From Trema orientale (lineage: Eukaryota; Streptophyta; Magnoliopsida; Rosales; Cannabaceae), in assembly GCA_002914845.1 (NCBI GenBank), contig JXTC01000042.1, positions 39,823 through 103,822 of the forward strand: a stretch of DNA of 64,000 nucleotides, given 5' to 3'. Made by a program: the position numbers and the translations under genes. Below the pieces are notes generated by a model. The model saw only the letters and a program-made list of their open reading frames with translations, made no database searches and was not told the DNA's origin. Numbering within the stretch: position 1 is the first letter of the stretch; each line of letters opens with the position of its first letter. Shown here piece after piece: positions 51,829 through 62,759 of the stretch.

Positions 51829-52426
51829 AACCTTAAACTAGTTTAGCTAACTAAAAACCAACTAGACACACATATATTCATATGTATAGCTTTTATGTAC
51901 CAATCAGATTTTGGCACTTTTTATTTTTAACAATAAAAGCATTAAACAAAGATCGGTTATCTTATGTTTTGTAACTATACTAATTAAATGATGAACGAAT
52001 AATTAATTGGGTGTACAGGGAAAGACATGGAAATTAACGGATGATAATTGAATAGCATCCCAACCCAACTAGCATATCTACGCCATATATTCATTTGCAG
52101 CTCAATTCCATGTATAAGAAAACAAAACATTAGGATAGTACGTAATAATTAAAGGACACATTTAACTTAACAATAACAAAAATTTAAGAAGAAACTCCAT
52201 ATATGGTACTAACCTTCATCTGGATGCAGAGGTTTTTGAGCAAATGATTGGAGTCCAAAGCAACTCCACAAAATGAAGCAAACTAGTGGACACCAGTACT
52301 TCTTGTGAAACGTAACCATGTTTGACATCGAAGTTGTTCTTTAAATATTACTGGAAAATAGTTTATGATATATATTATTCTGCAAATAGACCAACCTGTT
52401 AATATATCTCTTAAATGATTTCTCCG

Positions 52427-52440
52427 TGTGAAGTATATAA
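52427..52440 (-). promoter_or_regulatory. Putative TATA region of copy B
   Basis: The minus strand reads TTATATACTTCACA about 110 bp upstream of the ATG at 52319, matching copy A in sequence and spacing. An in-frame ATG nine bases further upstream (52328) could also serve as start. The 52319 start was chosen because only it is shared with copy A. Confidence 0.45.
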
Positions 52441-52745
52441 GAGATATATTCCCACTTTTAACTTCGATGCAGAATAATATCCCTCTCTGTATGTATATAT
52501 ATATTGATATATGTATACACGCTTAAAATGTTTCTGAATCTGTAAAAAATAGAAAAAAAGAAAAAAAGGCTGATAGAGACTTGTGTCGTGTGGGAACCGG
52601 GAAAAAAGTAAAGGATCATAAACTCTGAAATGACCTACTTGAGTAGGACATTGTACATACTGCTTACCAAATGAATTATACGTACAGATCGACTCGTGGT
52701 AGTAGCATTTTTTAAGTGAAAGTAATTAATAATGACCAGCCAACT

Positions 52746-53067
52746 TTTTTTTTTGATAACAGAAAGGGGAGGAGGGGGCGACCAGCGTGGCAACCCTCCC
52801 TGGGCGTGACTATAGGAGCTCCAACCCCGTTCAGGAATGTTCCCCAAGACTCTATCGGCCAGGTCGCCACCGCCGGACGGTGGAGTGAGTCACCTGAACT
52901 CCAACCGAGCTACTAGCGGTAACGGCACCCGGGGGTGGAGGATCGGGCATGGGCTGGCAGGTAGGTACCCTCACATTTAAGACTCCCGAAGGAGCCACCC
53001 ATGTTCGAACCCGGGACCTCCTGCCCCCGGATAACAACGATTACCACTAGACCATAAGCTCGGTGGT
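52746..53067 (-). mobile_element. tRNA-derived SINE, copy 2, upstream of copy B
   Basis: Same family as copy 1 in opposite orientation. On the minus strand it starts CCACCGAGCTTATGGTCTAG, has the B box GGTTCGAACATGG and ends in poly(A) (T run from 52746). A 16-bp target duplication TAATGACCAGCCAACT flanks it at 52730-52745 and 53068-53083. It lies about 430 bp upstream of the copy B start codon. Confidence 0.93.
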
Positions 53068-53347
53068 TAATGACCAGCCAACTGAGTGTACAAAACATTC
53101 ATACACTAATTTATTTCTCACCTTTTCCAATTTTATTTTATCTTTTTTTTTAAAATAAAAATATGGTACTACAAAACAAATTTAGAGAAAGAAAGAGGTC
53201 ATCTTTTCCAATCAAATCCCCATATTTAATTAGCAGTTTCCATTTTTTCTTTTTTGACCCAAAATCAAATAACACTAGACCAAAAGTAATTACAAGGAAA
53301 ATGATTAAATGCATAAATTTGCTTTTCTTATCAGACATCATTAATAA

Positions 53348-54027
53348 TTGAGGACGGCAAAACCCAAAGGCAGAACAAAGTTCAAGAATGACTAAACATA
53401 ATGAAGTTAGTGATTGTTGTGCGATCTTAAATCTATGATAATGGTCAATGCCAAGAAGGAAAGTCAAAACATGACCGAGAGGTAAATGTGCCATATTGCT
53501 TTTTAACATCTCAATCAATAATGCGACCTGCCTCAGATAAAGAACATGCGATCCTAAGTGGCAGTAAAAGGAAACTAGATTAAGCTTCACATAGGTAAAT
53601 CTGCAAAGAAAGGGAAAAAAACCTCTGAGTAGAGATCAAGCAATCCATCTCTTAGCTATTACTCAATTTCTTATTATTACTCAAAATTGTGTCTTCTGCT
53701 ATGTACTTTCCCATTCTCGCAATTAGGAAATATTAAACCGCCCTCACCTAAATAAAGGGGGTACAATCTCATTGTTTTTCATATCACAATCACTTTACTA
53801 TACACTCATTCTCTATAATTCTCTTTATTTTCATCTTGAGACTTAGAGAAACTCTTGTAATTCTCCAAAAAATAGTGAAGAACAGTAGACGTAGGCTCAT
53901 TTTTTGAGGGCTGAACCAGTATAAATTTTTCATCTTATTATCCACTTTATTTTTTAGATTCATTTTACACAGAAGCTACATCTTGTAATTTACTAAATTC
54001 ATTGTTGACAAAACCTCCATTAATAAT
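53348..54027 (+). mobile_element. 5' LTR and leader of a Tat-lineage gypsy element
   Basis: Contains TAAATAAAGGGGGTAC near 53751 and a leader with AATAGTGAAGAACAGTAGAC and GTAGGCTCATTTTTTGAG, wording characteristic of plant Tat-type LTR ends. It is followed by TTGTTGACA and a primer-site-like TGGTGCTAGAAGGAGGGC (54028-54045). The start at 53348 (TGAGGACGG) is a guess. No matching 3' LTR was found inside the window. Confidence 0.5.
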
Positions 54028-54084
54028 TGGTGCTAGAAGGAGGGCTATTCCAGCAAAAAATTTGTCAATCTCGTTTCTTCGATG

Positions 54085-55870
54085 ATGGCATACACAAGAA
54101 ACACTACTAGGAAAACTAGAGTTAGCCAAAATCAACCTCAAAGTATTACTGTAGCACAGGTTAATTCTGCTCAAGATCAACCAGCCATGACCATACCAGA
54201 AGAGAATATGCTTCAGAGACAAGATCGCATAGAAGATGCCCTTGCAAATCTTTAGCAAATCACTAATCAGATCAATAATTTTTTTAAGAGACTTGCTGAA
54301 GAGTAGATAGTAACACTGCCACAACAAGAAATCCCCAAAGATCGCTCTGCTTGACAGGTCGAGAGAGAGATTCACATTCAAGAAGTGACAAATCGCGACC
54401 AGCCCAGAGCCCAATAAGAGCGACATGCAAACCATACTTATAAGGAAAAAGGTAAGGTTACAGACTTGTCACAAGAGTCTGGTACTGAAAATTTGAGCAC
54501 AGACCTTGATCGTGGATAGACCTATCGAAGGGCTCCAACCAACCTTAATCGTCCAAGCAATGACCAAACTCGTCACTCTAGAGGCGTCCTTAAAAGAATT
54601 AGCAGGGAGCTAACACTTGGAATAGAAAAGCCAAAGGGGTAGTCATGAGCGATCAACATCGCATCAAAACAACCAAGCCCCATCACATCGAACTGTTTCA
54701 GTTGAGTCTACTCAAAGGTCACTACAAACCTAGTCCACAACCTAGCTTGCATCATGATAATAGTGACCAAAGACCGCTTCTACTGCTAGCAAGGAATGAT
54801 AATACTCTTCCTCTTAACATTAACGTTCATAACCTAAGGATTTAAACTTCCTGGATATCGTCAATTGCCATTCAATGAAGAGGTTCGAGTTGTTACACTT
54901 CTTAGCAGATTTAAACTTCCTACAATCAACACTTTCGATGGAAAGACTAATCCGTAGGACCATATGGATCACTTCAACGACCTAGTGGAACTCTACCGGG
55001 TTGATGTCCTCGCACATTATAGGTGTTTTGTTGTAACTCTCACTGGTGCAGCGAATAAGTAGTTCAAAGGACTCCACGCTGGATCGATCTCATCCTGGCA
55101 GCAACTCCAAACCTCATTCCTAAGGCAATTTCAGGCCACGAAGAGTTTCATTGTTCCTTTAATCAGCCTATCTATCATTTGACAAGGTCCAAAAGAAACT
55201 CTACGGTCATATATCAACCATTTTACTTCAGAGTTGGTGAAAGCCAGCAATACACCTGAAGGTGGATTCTTGACTTACATAATGGCTGGAGTGCGATCAA
55301 AGACTAAACTTTGAGAAGAATTGCTCGAGCGTGAATATAGAACCCTCGAAGATTTTTATCAGAGAGTCAGTCGACATCTAAGGGTAGAGTTTTCTCGAGA
55401 AAATCTTCATAAGGCGAAGAAAGAAGAAAGAAAAGACACAACTAAGATGCGACCACAAATACCAGCAACAACAATAATAATAAGAAGTCAAAAAGAAGAA
55501 AGAAAGAGCAACTAACCGAGAAGCAGCCAGAGCCAAAGAAACAGGAGATTCCAAGAGCTCCTATGCGGTTTAACAATTATACCGAGCTAAGTGCACCTAT
55601 TGATCACATCTATGCGGTCACAAATTAGCAGGAGCAGTATTGCAAGCCAGAACCAATAAAGCGAGACAGGACAAAAAGCGATCCCAACAAGTTTTGTCGA
55701 TATCATAATGATATTGAACATCATACTAATGATTGCTATGCCTTAAAAAACTAAATTAAGAGGCTAATTAGAGAAGGACAGCTATGCAATATGTGAGACA
55801 GAGTCGTGGAATAAGAGAAGAAAACCAACAGCAACCTCTAAACATTCAGCGTTAAGTAGAATTATCTTTG
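54085..55870 (+). pseudogene. Tat-lineage gag remnant
   Basis: From ATG 54085 (MAYTRNTTRKTRVSQNQ) through a Gln/Asp-rich region to the capsid domain (TFDGKTNP, DHMDHFNDLVELY, CFVVTLTGAAN, SWQQLQTSFLRQFQA at 54930-55140). It continues with the piece EYRTLEDFYQRVSRHL and the zinc-finger-like CRYHNDIEHHTNDCYALKN (about 55694-55755). In-frame stops are frequent (54256, 54304, 54956 and more), so it is dead. The motif wording is that of the Tat clade. Confidence 0.85.
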
Positions 55871-56039
55871 GAGGCCTACATGTAGGTGAAGATTCGAGAA
55901 GAGCATAGAATAGGTATATGTGAGAAGCCCGACAGTAGCCATTGACTAACGTGATGCACCTCGAGCAGCATTCGCAGAAACTTCAGCGGTTACCAGACAT
56001 AGACATTACTTTCACAGAGAAGGATACGAGAAAGATCCA

Positions 56040-56434
56040 TTACCCATATAATGATACGCTCGTTATAAAAATTAATTATAGTAGCACACAATTTTAGCTG
56101 GTATTAGTCGATAATGAAAGTTCTGTCGATATTTTTGTATTATGATACATGTAAAAAGGTAGGGTTAAATGATAACGACTTAAAACCTGCTGTCACTCTA
56201 CTCTATAGATTTATAGGAAATAGCATAATATTGAAAGGCATGATTAAGTTGGCGGTGAACATTGAGAATTATCCTAGAGATTTAACAGTGATGACCCAGT
56301 TTTTAGTAGTGAATTATCCATCCACATTCAATACTATCTTGGGTAGACCAACTTTTAGAGAGATGCGAGTTGTCACTTCAATTTATCATCTCACTATAAA
56401 GTTCCGGACTCAATATGGTATAGGAGAAGCATGA
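56040..56434 (+). pseudogene. Tat-lineage protease remnant
   Basis: The frame reads LVLVDNESSVDIFV (active-site motif normally D-N/S-G-S/A-S; the Gly is Glu here), then YDTCKKVGL, then TFNTILGRPTFREMRVV and SIYHLTIKF. This order is characteristic of Tat-clade aspartic protease. The mutated active-site turn argues against activity. Confidence 0.8.
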
Positions 56435-56839
56435 GGAAACTAGTATGATGCGCGGTCTTATTACAATAACTCTTTAAAGCTCGCTACACATGAAACAATA
56501 CAATGAACAGTGATGGTCTAACAACAAAGGGAAGCGTCAATCGAAGCGTCAATAAAGAACCTTTATCCGAGAGAAATCGATGAAGAGGTCAAAACTGGAC
56601 CAATCGAAGACTTGAAAGATTTGTCAATCGATGAAAATGAGTCTTTAAAGGTGTTAAAAATTAGGGTGAAGCTTCAAGAACCTATGTGAGTAACACTGAT
56701 CGCATTCCTAAAAGCAAATTTTGATGTTTTCACATGGTAACATTCAGATATGGTGGAGATTAATCCAAATATTATATGCCATTAACTTAACATTTATACG
56801 ACGAAGAAACCTATACGACAGAAGAGAAGGGTAATAGAT

Positions 56840-57770
56840 CTAGAGCATTACATTGCATTGAAAGAAGACGTCGACAAGCTGCTCAAAATCATATTCATCA
56901 GGGAATCTTTTTATCCACACTAGCTTGCAAATCCAGTTTTAGTGAAGAAACACAATAGAAAGTGGAGGATATATATTGATTTCATAGATGTTAATCAAGC
57001 ATGCCCAAAAGACAGTATTTTACTTCCTAGAATCGATCAGCTTGAAGACGTGATGTCTGGACATGAATTGCTAAGCTTTATGGATGCATATTTTAGATAC
57101 AATCAAATTTCCATGTACAAGCTCGATGAAAGCATACCTCATTTATTACTGATTGAGGGCTGTATTGTTACAAAAAGATACTATTCAGACTCATCAATGC
57201 AGGAGCAAATTACTAACGTCTGGTCAATATGATGTTTGCAAAATAGATTGGCAAGACAATGGAGGTGTATGTTAATGATATCTTGGTAAAGTTGAAGGAA
57301 GCTGTAGATCATGTCACACTCTTGATGAGATATTCAAGATTCTTCGAAAGTACCAGATAAAATTAAACCCCCAGAAATGTACGTTTGGAGTAGGATCAGG
57401 AAAATTCCTTAGATTTATGGTTAATCAGTGAGGTATTAAAGCTAATCCTCAGAAGATCCAAATTCTAAGTGACATATAATTACCTCGCAAGCCGAAAGAT
57501 GTGTAGAGTCTGGCAGGCAGAATAGTCGCATTGAGTCAGTTTATATCTAGATCGACCGATAAATATCAACCATTCTTTGAAGTACTGAAGGGTTTAAAGA
57601 GATTCGAGTGGACTGAGAAATGTAAGTAGGTGTTCCAAGATTTAAAGAAATACTTAAGTTCTCCTCCACTCTTATCGAAACCAAAACTCGGAGAAAAGTT
57701 GTTCTCATACCTCATCATTTATAAATCTACGACAAGTGTTGTACTGATTCAAAAAGAAGAAAGTGTGCAA
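56840..57770 (+). pseudogene. Tat-lineage reverse transcriptase remnant
   Basis: Fragments recognisable in order: LANPVLVKKHNRKWRIYIDF, DVNQACPKDS, FMDAYFRYNQI, then in another frame VYVNDILVK (57268-57294), where the catalytic YVDD is now YVND. A connection-like region follows. Several stops and frameshifts are present. Confidence 0.8.
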
Positions 57771-58119
57771 TGACCTGTATATTATGTAAGCAAAAGACTA
57801 CTCGATGCCGAAACAAGAAATCCAGAAATGGAGAAATTAACACTGTCGCTTGTCATCGTATCTCGAAAGCTTCATCCATATTTCCACGCAAATTCCATCG
57901 AGGTTTTCACAAATTTTCCATAAAAGTAGGTTCTATAAAAATCTGAAGCATCAGGATGATTACTTAAATGGATGGTCGAGTTAAGCCAATTCGACATCAA
58001 TTTTTGATCTCATACTGTGATTAAAGGTCAAGCTCTCGCAGATTTCATTGCAGAATTCACTTATGATGTCAACCTTCCCGCAGAAATGATCGAGAAACCT
58101 ATATTAGACTTGACAAAAT

Positions 58120-58675
58120 TATAGAAGCTCTATGTTGATGGATCATCAAATGAAAATAGTGTTGGCGCGGGTTTGATGTTAATTAGCTCAGAGAGGCATA
58201 ATATCCATTATGCACTTCACTTTGGATTTCCAGCAACAAATAATGAAGCAGAATATAAGGCGCTGATTGCTGGACTCAAACTCATATAAAAAAAGAAGGT
58301 TGAGATGATTGAAGTGTTTAGTAATTATTGGACTCAAACTCACATAAAAATGAAGATTGAGATGATTGAAGTGTTTAGTGATTCCCAGCTGGTCTTCTGT
58401 CAAGTGTTGGAGATTATCAAGTAAGAGGTGGCAAGATGCTGGCCTATCTACAAGAAGTGCAGCGCCTCTTTTCAATGTTTACTGCGTATAGCATTCAGCT
58501 GCTTCCTCGTAGTAAAAATACTCAGGTAGATATTTTAGCCAAGCTAACTTCGACAAAGGATACAGAATTACTAAAAGTAGTTCCTGTTAAATTCCTCACA
58601 AAGCCTAGTATTGAGATAGAGCCTCAAACAACTATGCTAATTGACCAAAGCCTTCATAGATGGATCCTATAATGA
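58120..58675 (+). pseudogene. Tat-lineage RNase H remnant with internal duplication
   Basis: Reads LYVDGSSNENSVGAGLML then TNNEAEYKALIAGLKL, carrying the first Asp and the Glu of the active site, then a 58-bp tandem duplication (58271 and 58329). It ends with ILAKLTSTKD. The duplication is not a multiple of three, so it breaks the frame. Confidence 0.8.
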
Positions 58676-58734
58676 AGTATCTAAAGGATGGTGACCTTCC
58701 CAGTGATAAAGAAGATGTGAAGTGATTTTGAATG

Positions 58735-59887
58735 AAGGTCGTTCGCTATATCATTTATGATGGAAAACTTTATCGAAGAAGTTTTACCTCGCCATTATTG
58801 TTATACATTGATGAAGAAAAAGCACTCTACATTATGAGGGAGATTCATGAAGGGATATACAGAAATCATTCTAGGGGGTAGATACTTACAAATAAAGCTC
58901 TCAGGTAAGGATGTTTCTGGTCTACTATGAAGAAGGATGCTATGGAGTTTACCCGAAATTATGATAAATATCAGTAATTTGTAACTATTCCTAGATCTCC
59001 TCCTATTCCTCTTACCTCAATGACTAGTCCATGGCCATTTTCAGTATGGGAGATTGATATTATTGGAACACTCCTATTGGTACAAGGTTGATTGAAGTTT
59101 GCAGTGGTTGTAGTTTATTATTTCACCAAGTAGATAGAAGCTGAATCCTTAAGTACCATTTCTGCAAAGAAGAAGACAGCTTTTGTTTACAAGTCTATTA
59201 TTTGTTGATATAGTTTACCAAATACAATAGTCTCAGATAATAGAAACTAATTCGATTGTGACAAATTCTGTAATTTATGCGATAACCTAGGTATCAAAAA
59301 GAGCTTCTCAGCTGTCGTTCATCCATAAGCCAGTGGTCAGGTCGAAGTTGTAAACAAAGTTTTGAAGCAAAACTTAAAGACAAAGTTGGAGAGCTACAAA
59401 TAAGCTTGGCCAGAGATGCTTCCTGAAGTATTATGGGCTTATCGCACTACTCAACGTACAACAACTGGTGAAAGCCTATTTTCTTTGGCTTATAGATATG
59501 AAGCAATAGTCCAGTGGAAATTAGCGCAAGCTCTTTACAAAGATCTTTTTATGAGTGAGATAAAAATCATACATTGATGAGAACTGAGCTCAATTTTCTA
59601 GAAGAAAGGTACGAGCAATCTCAGTTATGAATTGTGTCATATCAACAGCGTACTACTCGCTACTACAATTCTAAAGTCAAGAATAGATAATTTGATACGG
59701 GTGATCTTATTTTTTGATAAGTTCTCCCTAATACTAAAGAGCATGGTACTGGTGTATTTGGACCTTCTTAGGAAGGGTCATATATTATAGATGCTATCAT
59801 TCGACTTAGGATATACAAACTAGCTCGCACTGGAGGACAGAAGATTGAGTATGCTTGGAATGTAGAACAACTTCGTTGCTATTGTTA
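58735..59887 (+). pseudogene. Tat-lineage integrase remnant
   Basis: Begins with the zinc-binding region (YDGKLYRRSF, MREIHEGIYRNH), then the core: EIDIIG (first Asp, about 59050), NTIVSDNRN (second Asp, 59222-59248) and ASGQVEVVNKVLKQ (Glu, 59331-59370). The C-terminus ends VEQLRCYC just before a stop near 59887. Many stops interrupt it. Confidence 0.85.
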
Positions 59888-60542
59888 ATGAGAAATATTC
59901 ATATGTATCTTCGTATAGCTTCAACAGCCTGGGGGGGCAAGTCTTCTGTTATTCATCATTCGATTTATTAGTAAAAGCATTATTTCTTTACTTACATGTT
60001 ATTTCTTCATACTTATTGGTTCGTCTTTTATAGTTTTATAGCTATTTTTGAACACCATAAAACTCGGGGGGAGGGGAAGGGGGCCAATGGTATCAGATTA
60101 AGCAATCTCCTACTCGCTTCTTAAGGAACTATGTAAACATTTATCTAGTGGAGTTGAAATTTTGGATCGAACAAATTTCTAAAAAGTCTTAGGATTTTTT
60201 TTCTCGCTTCATGCCTTAGTATATTGTATTACGTGATATCCTTCCTTGACCAAATAAGCAACTAGACAAAACGTCCATAGTTCGATGTGATATATTGCTA
60301 TTTATTCTATATTTGACATGGAATTTTTGAAAAATAAATATTGAGTTCGCATCACTTATGCTCGTTGTTTTTCATAAGTGACCTAACCTATCCTAATACT
60401 TAAAAATCATTTTACGTTATTGGATTCGAATCATAATAGTGTACTGATCAGTCACTTTATGATTGACTACTTAGTTAAGCTATGCGTTTATATTATTATG
60501 CGATATATATTTTTATTTCTGAAACACTAACATAATGTTTTG
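59888..60542. other. Non-coding gap with two G-rich polypurine tracts
   Basis: After pol the sequence holds a run of seven G (59931-59937) and GGGGGGAGGGGAAGGGGG (60066-60083). Elements of this lineage carry a purine tract ahead of the 3' LTR and sometimes a second one after pol. No LTR begins directly after either tract here. Confidence 0.5.
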
Positions 60543-61912
60543 CAGGAATAAAGGAATAAAAATTTGATAAACAGATTGTATTTGTAGCCAACAAGGAACG
60601 TCTTAGACTAAATAAAGCACAGCTTGCTCATGTATATAAGGTCATTAATCTTTCAATTGAAGAATTCAATTGGAAGAAGCTTGGAACAGCTAATAATTTA
60701 GTTACTTGCAGACTATTTCTCAAGGGTGCCTCTCTTCCTCTCTCAGCCAATCATCTAGCTAGATCTTCAAGCTCAAAGAAACCAAAAGGCGGAGCTTCTT
60801 CTTCTTTGAGCTCAAAGCAACGAAAAGTGTCTCCCTCTATTAATACTTGTCAAGGGTCTCAAAGGTCATTCACTTCTCTTTTATTTTTATTATCGCATCA
60901 TATACCTCGCATACTAACCATAGTACCGTTCTTTAGATATGACTTGAATTGGTGGTGGATTGCGAGCTCCACCTTCCACATTAGGCTCACAGTCCAGATC
61001 GAAAACTCCTAACAGCACATCTCTAGCATCAAAGAGAAAGGAGAAAGCTGATGCTTTAAAAAGAAGGAAAGTTGCCTTCGATGACATCCCTCAGATTTCG
61101 CCTCCTCCCTTAATGTCAACAGAAACGACGTGCCAGCTTGACTCCTCGAACAAATAGCCTACTTCTTCTTCTTTTTAAGCTCTAAATGCAGTTGACAAGG
61201 ACCAAAAGCTACTCGTACTCCTTTGTCAGCTGCCAGAAAAAGCTACCCTAAGTGCGGTCTTTATCGACCGCTTCACATTTGCGGAGGGCTGGGAGAAAAT
61301 GAAGAAAAGGCCACCAAAAATTGCATTCCATGCCGCCATAAGAATGCTGGCAAATGTAAGTTACCACCTTCCTTCCTGATTATTTATGCGAAGTTACTAT
61401 CTTCTTATTATTGACGTTCTTTTTTTTTAGACTACTGCAGCTGCTGTCCTTATATACGATCCAGTCCTTGAATGTATGAAGAAGGAAAAACAAGTCGAAG
61501 AAATGACTAAGTCATGCGAGGATCCGAAGAGGACTCATGAATAAGAGAAAAATAACTTTGAAATCGAAAAGAAGCAGCTACAAGAAGACCTAGCAAAAGA
61601 ACAGAGGGAGAAGGTAAAGCTCAAAGAAAAGATTAAGGAGCTTGAAGACACAACCTCTTGGCACCTAGATGCTCTAAAGAAGGCTGGTTGTAAGGCCATT
61701 GAAAAGTTCAGAGTTACTGAAGGCAAGGAACTCAAGGATAAAGCTAACAATATCGCCACTTCAACCGTTATACACAACATCTACTGCGAGCACCTAGAGT
61801 TCGATTTCTCCTTCCTTGGTGAAGATATGGTCGAACTTGTCGAAAGCTGAAAGACAGACAAGGCCGAAGAGGAAGCTAATAATGGCGGAGGAGGCGCACC
61901 TGCAGAATGAAT
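60543..61912 (+). pseudogene. Additional ORF of the Tat element: C-terminal coiled-coil part
   Basis: Opens after a splice-acceptor-like TTTTGCAG (60536-60543) with KFDKQIVFVANKERLRLNKAQ. It continues through Ser/Lys-rich sequence (60750-61160) and LSAVFIDRFTFAEGWEKM (61250-61300), and crosses a likely 75-bp GT-AG intron (61357-61431). It then enters a Glu/Lys-rich coiled coil (61470-61700) and ends with CEHLEFDFSFLGEDMVELVE and a Gly/Ala tail, stop at 61908-61910. Proteins of this make-up accompany plant Tat-type elements; their role is unknown. The N-terminal half is not upstream. At least three stops are present. Confidence 0.6.
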
Positions 61913-62050
61913 CATCTCTTTTCAAAAAAAAATTGTAAATTTATGAACAACTCGGGCTTGTCCGTAAATTTATGAACAATGTGTGCTTGTCCCGTTTTAC
62001 TTTTATAATATTTTGCTTGCATAAATTGAGCTTCATCTAAAGATACCTAC

Positions 62051-62759
62051 CAGGGTTCTGAAAGAGACCATTATCTTCGTAGTGGAAGTAAAAGAATGGA
62101 CTTTTCCATTTTCTCATATTATTTCGAACTCTGTGTAATGTCTTAATGGCTTGGATCGACCATTTTCTCGCATAAAAAAGCCGAAGTCAGAGGGGTTCAA
62201 CTTCACTTGGTAAAACCAAGCGAACTCTTCAGGAGTTGGGATTCCTAAACCTAGTTAATAGTATATTATATACAGACCTACCATATACCAATAGGTGTTT
62301 ATGATTAATTGAAAAGGGATTACACCATAATAGTCAACCACTGACTTAATATACAACATCGCATCTTAGAATTGCATCTGAGAAAGAAGCATTGCAATGA
62401 GGAGGGGTATGTGGTTGATTTAATTCTGTGGAAAGGCGAAGAGGCACACCGATGTCGTAATCTTGCACTATTTTGTCGAGCTTGTTCGTTGTACAGCTCG
62501 TCTATATATTGACACACGACCAGTCACCTTGTACATAACTGTAGTTCTTTGTGAATTCTAGTGTGTCCCTGGTATATTGGGGCTATTGGTCTTAGAAAAG
62601 ATCGCCTATGCGAGGACTACTCTGCCTAGTCCAGGATATTTTTATTTCAGGCTCTTGCTCGAGATAGTCCTCGAGGTCTATTGAACTAATGCTCACATTA
62701 GAGAATGATGACTCCCCTGAGAACACATTCCCCTCCCTAGTCTCTTTGCTGCTAGATAT
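62051..62759 (-). pseudogene. Antisense exon encoding the N-terminal half of a Tat additional ORF
   Basis: Preceded by an acceptor (long T run then CCAG, 62760-62778) and followed by a donor (CCTG then GTAGGT at 62050). In changing frames it reads NVSISSIDLEDYLEQEPE, KIVQDYDIGVPLRLSTEL, YYGVIPFQLIINTYWYM, GIPTPEEFAWFYQVKLNPSD and SPFFYFHYEDNGLFQNP. The layout resembles the N-terminal domain of proteins annotated as putative gypsy-type transposon. It ends in the splice phase in which the plus-strand ORF at 60543 begins. Confidence 0.6.

Larger units (their letters stand above)
41194..52213 (-). other. Intron 1 of copy B (11.0 kb)
   Basis: Separates the signal-peptide exon from the first ectodomain exon, as in copy A but 2.6 times longer. 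It holds at least seven inverted-repeat elements and a minisatellite, listed separately. The stretch 41420-42900 is AT-rich with no clear element, and no coding exon was recognised anywhere in the intron. Confidence 0.85.
31330..52319 (-). pseudogene. LRR/malectin receptor-like Ser/Thr kinase (LRR-VIII-2), copy B, with an exon-2 frameshift
   Basis: Same 25-exon plan as copy A with GT-AG introns. Exons 5' to 3': 52319-52214, 41193-41048, 38721-38650, 38498-38427, 38336-38265, 38177-38106, 38016-37945, 37856-37785, 37711-37637, 37513-37442, 37341-37270, 35616-35554, 35422-35351, 35211-35152, 35051-35013, 34907-34861, 34713-34319, 34114-33916, 33475-33449, 33363-33241, 33098-32980, 32863-32653, 32381-32150, 32046-31896, 31821-31330. 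The sum is 3133 nt, one more than a multiple of three. The surplus base lies in a TTTT run of exon 2 (41067-41070): before it the frame encodes the Cys-cap start (KNPC), after it CHIKEL resumes in the +1 frame. Read literally, translation stops in exon 3. Everything else is preserved: malectin (LHINCGG), one membrane helix, GEGGFG, IAVK, HRD, DFG, APE. It is either a young pseudogene, an assembly error, or rescued by unseen splicing. Confidence 0.85.

Noticed and set aside
53150..53590. 146-residue minus-strand open frame
   Set aside because: It overlaps the LTR/U3 region of the Tat element; hydrophobic but without motifs, and in the orientation opposite to gag-pol.
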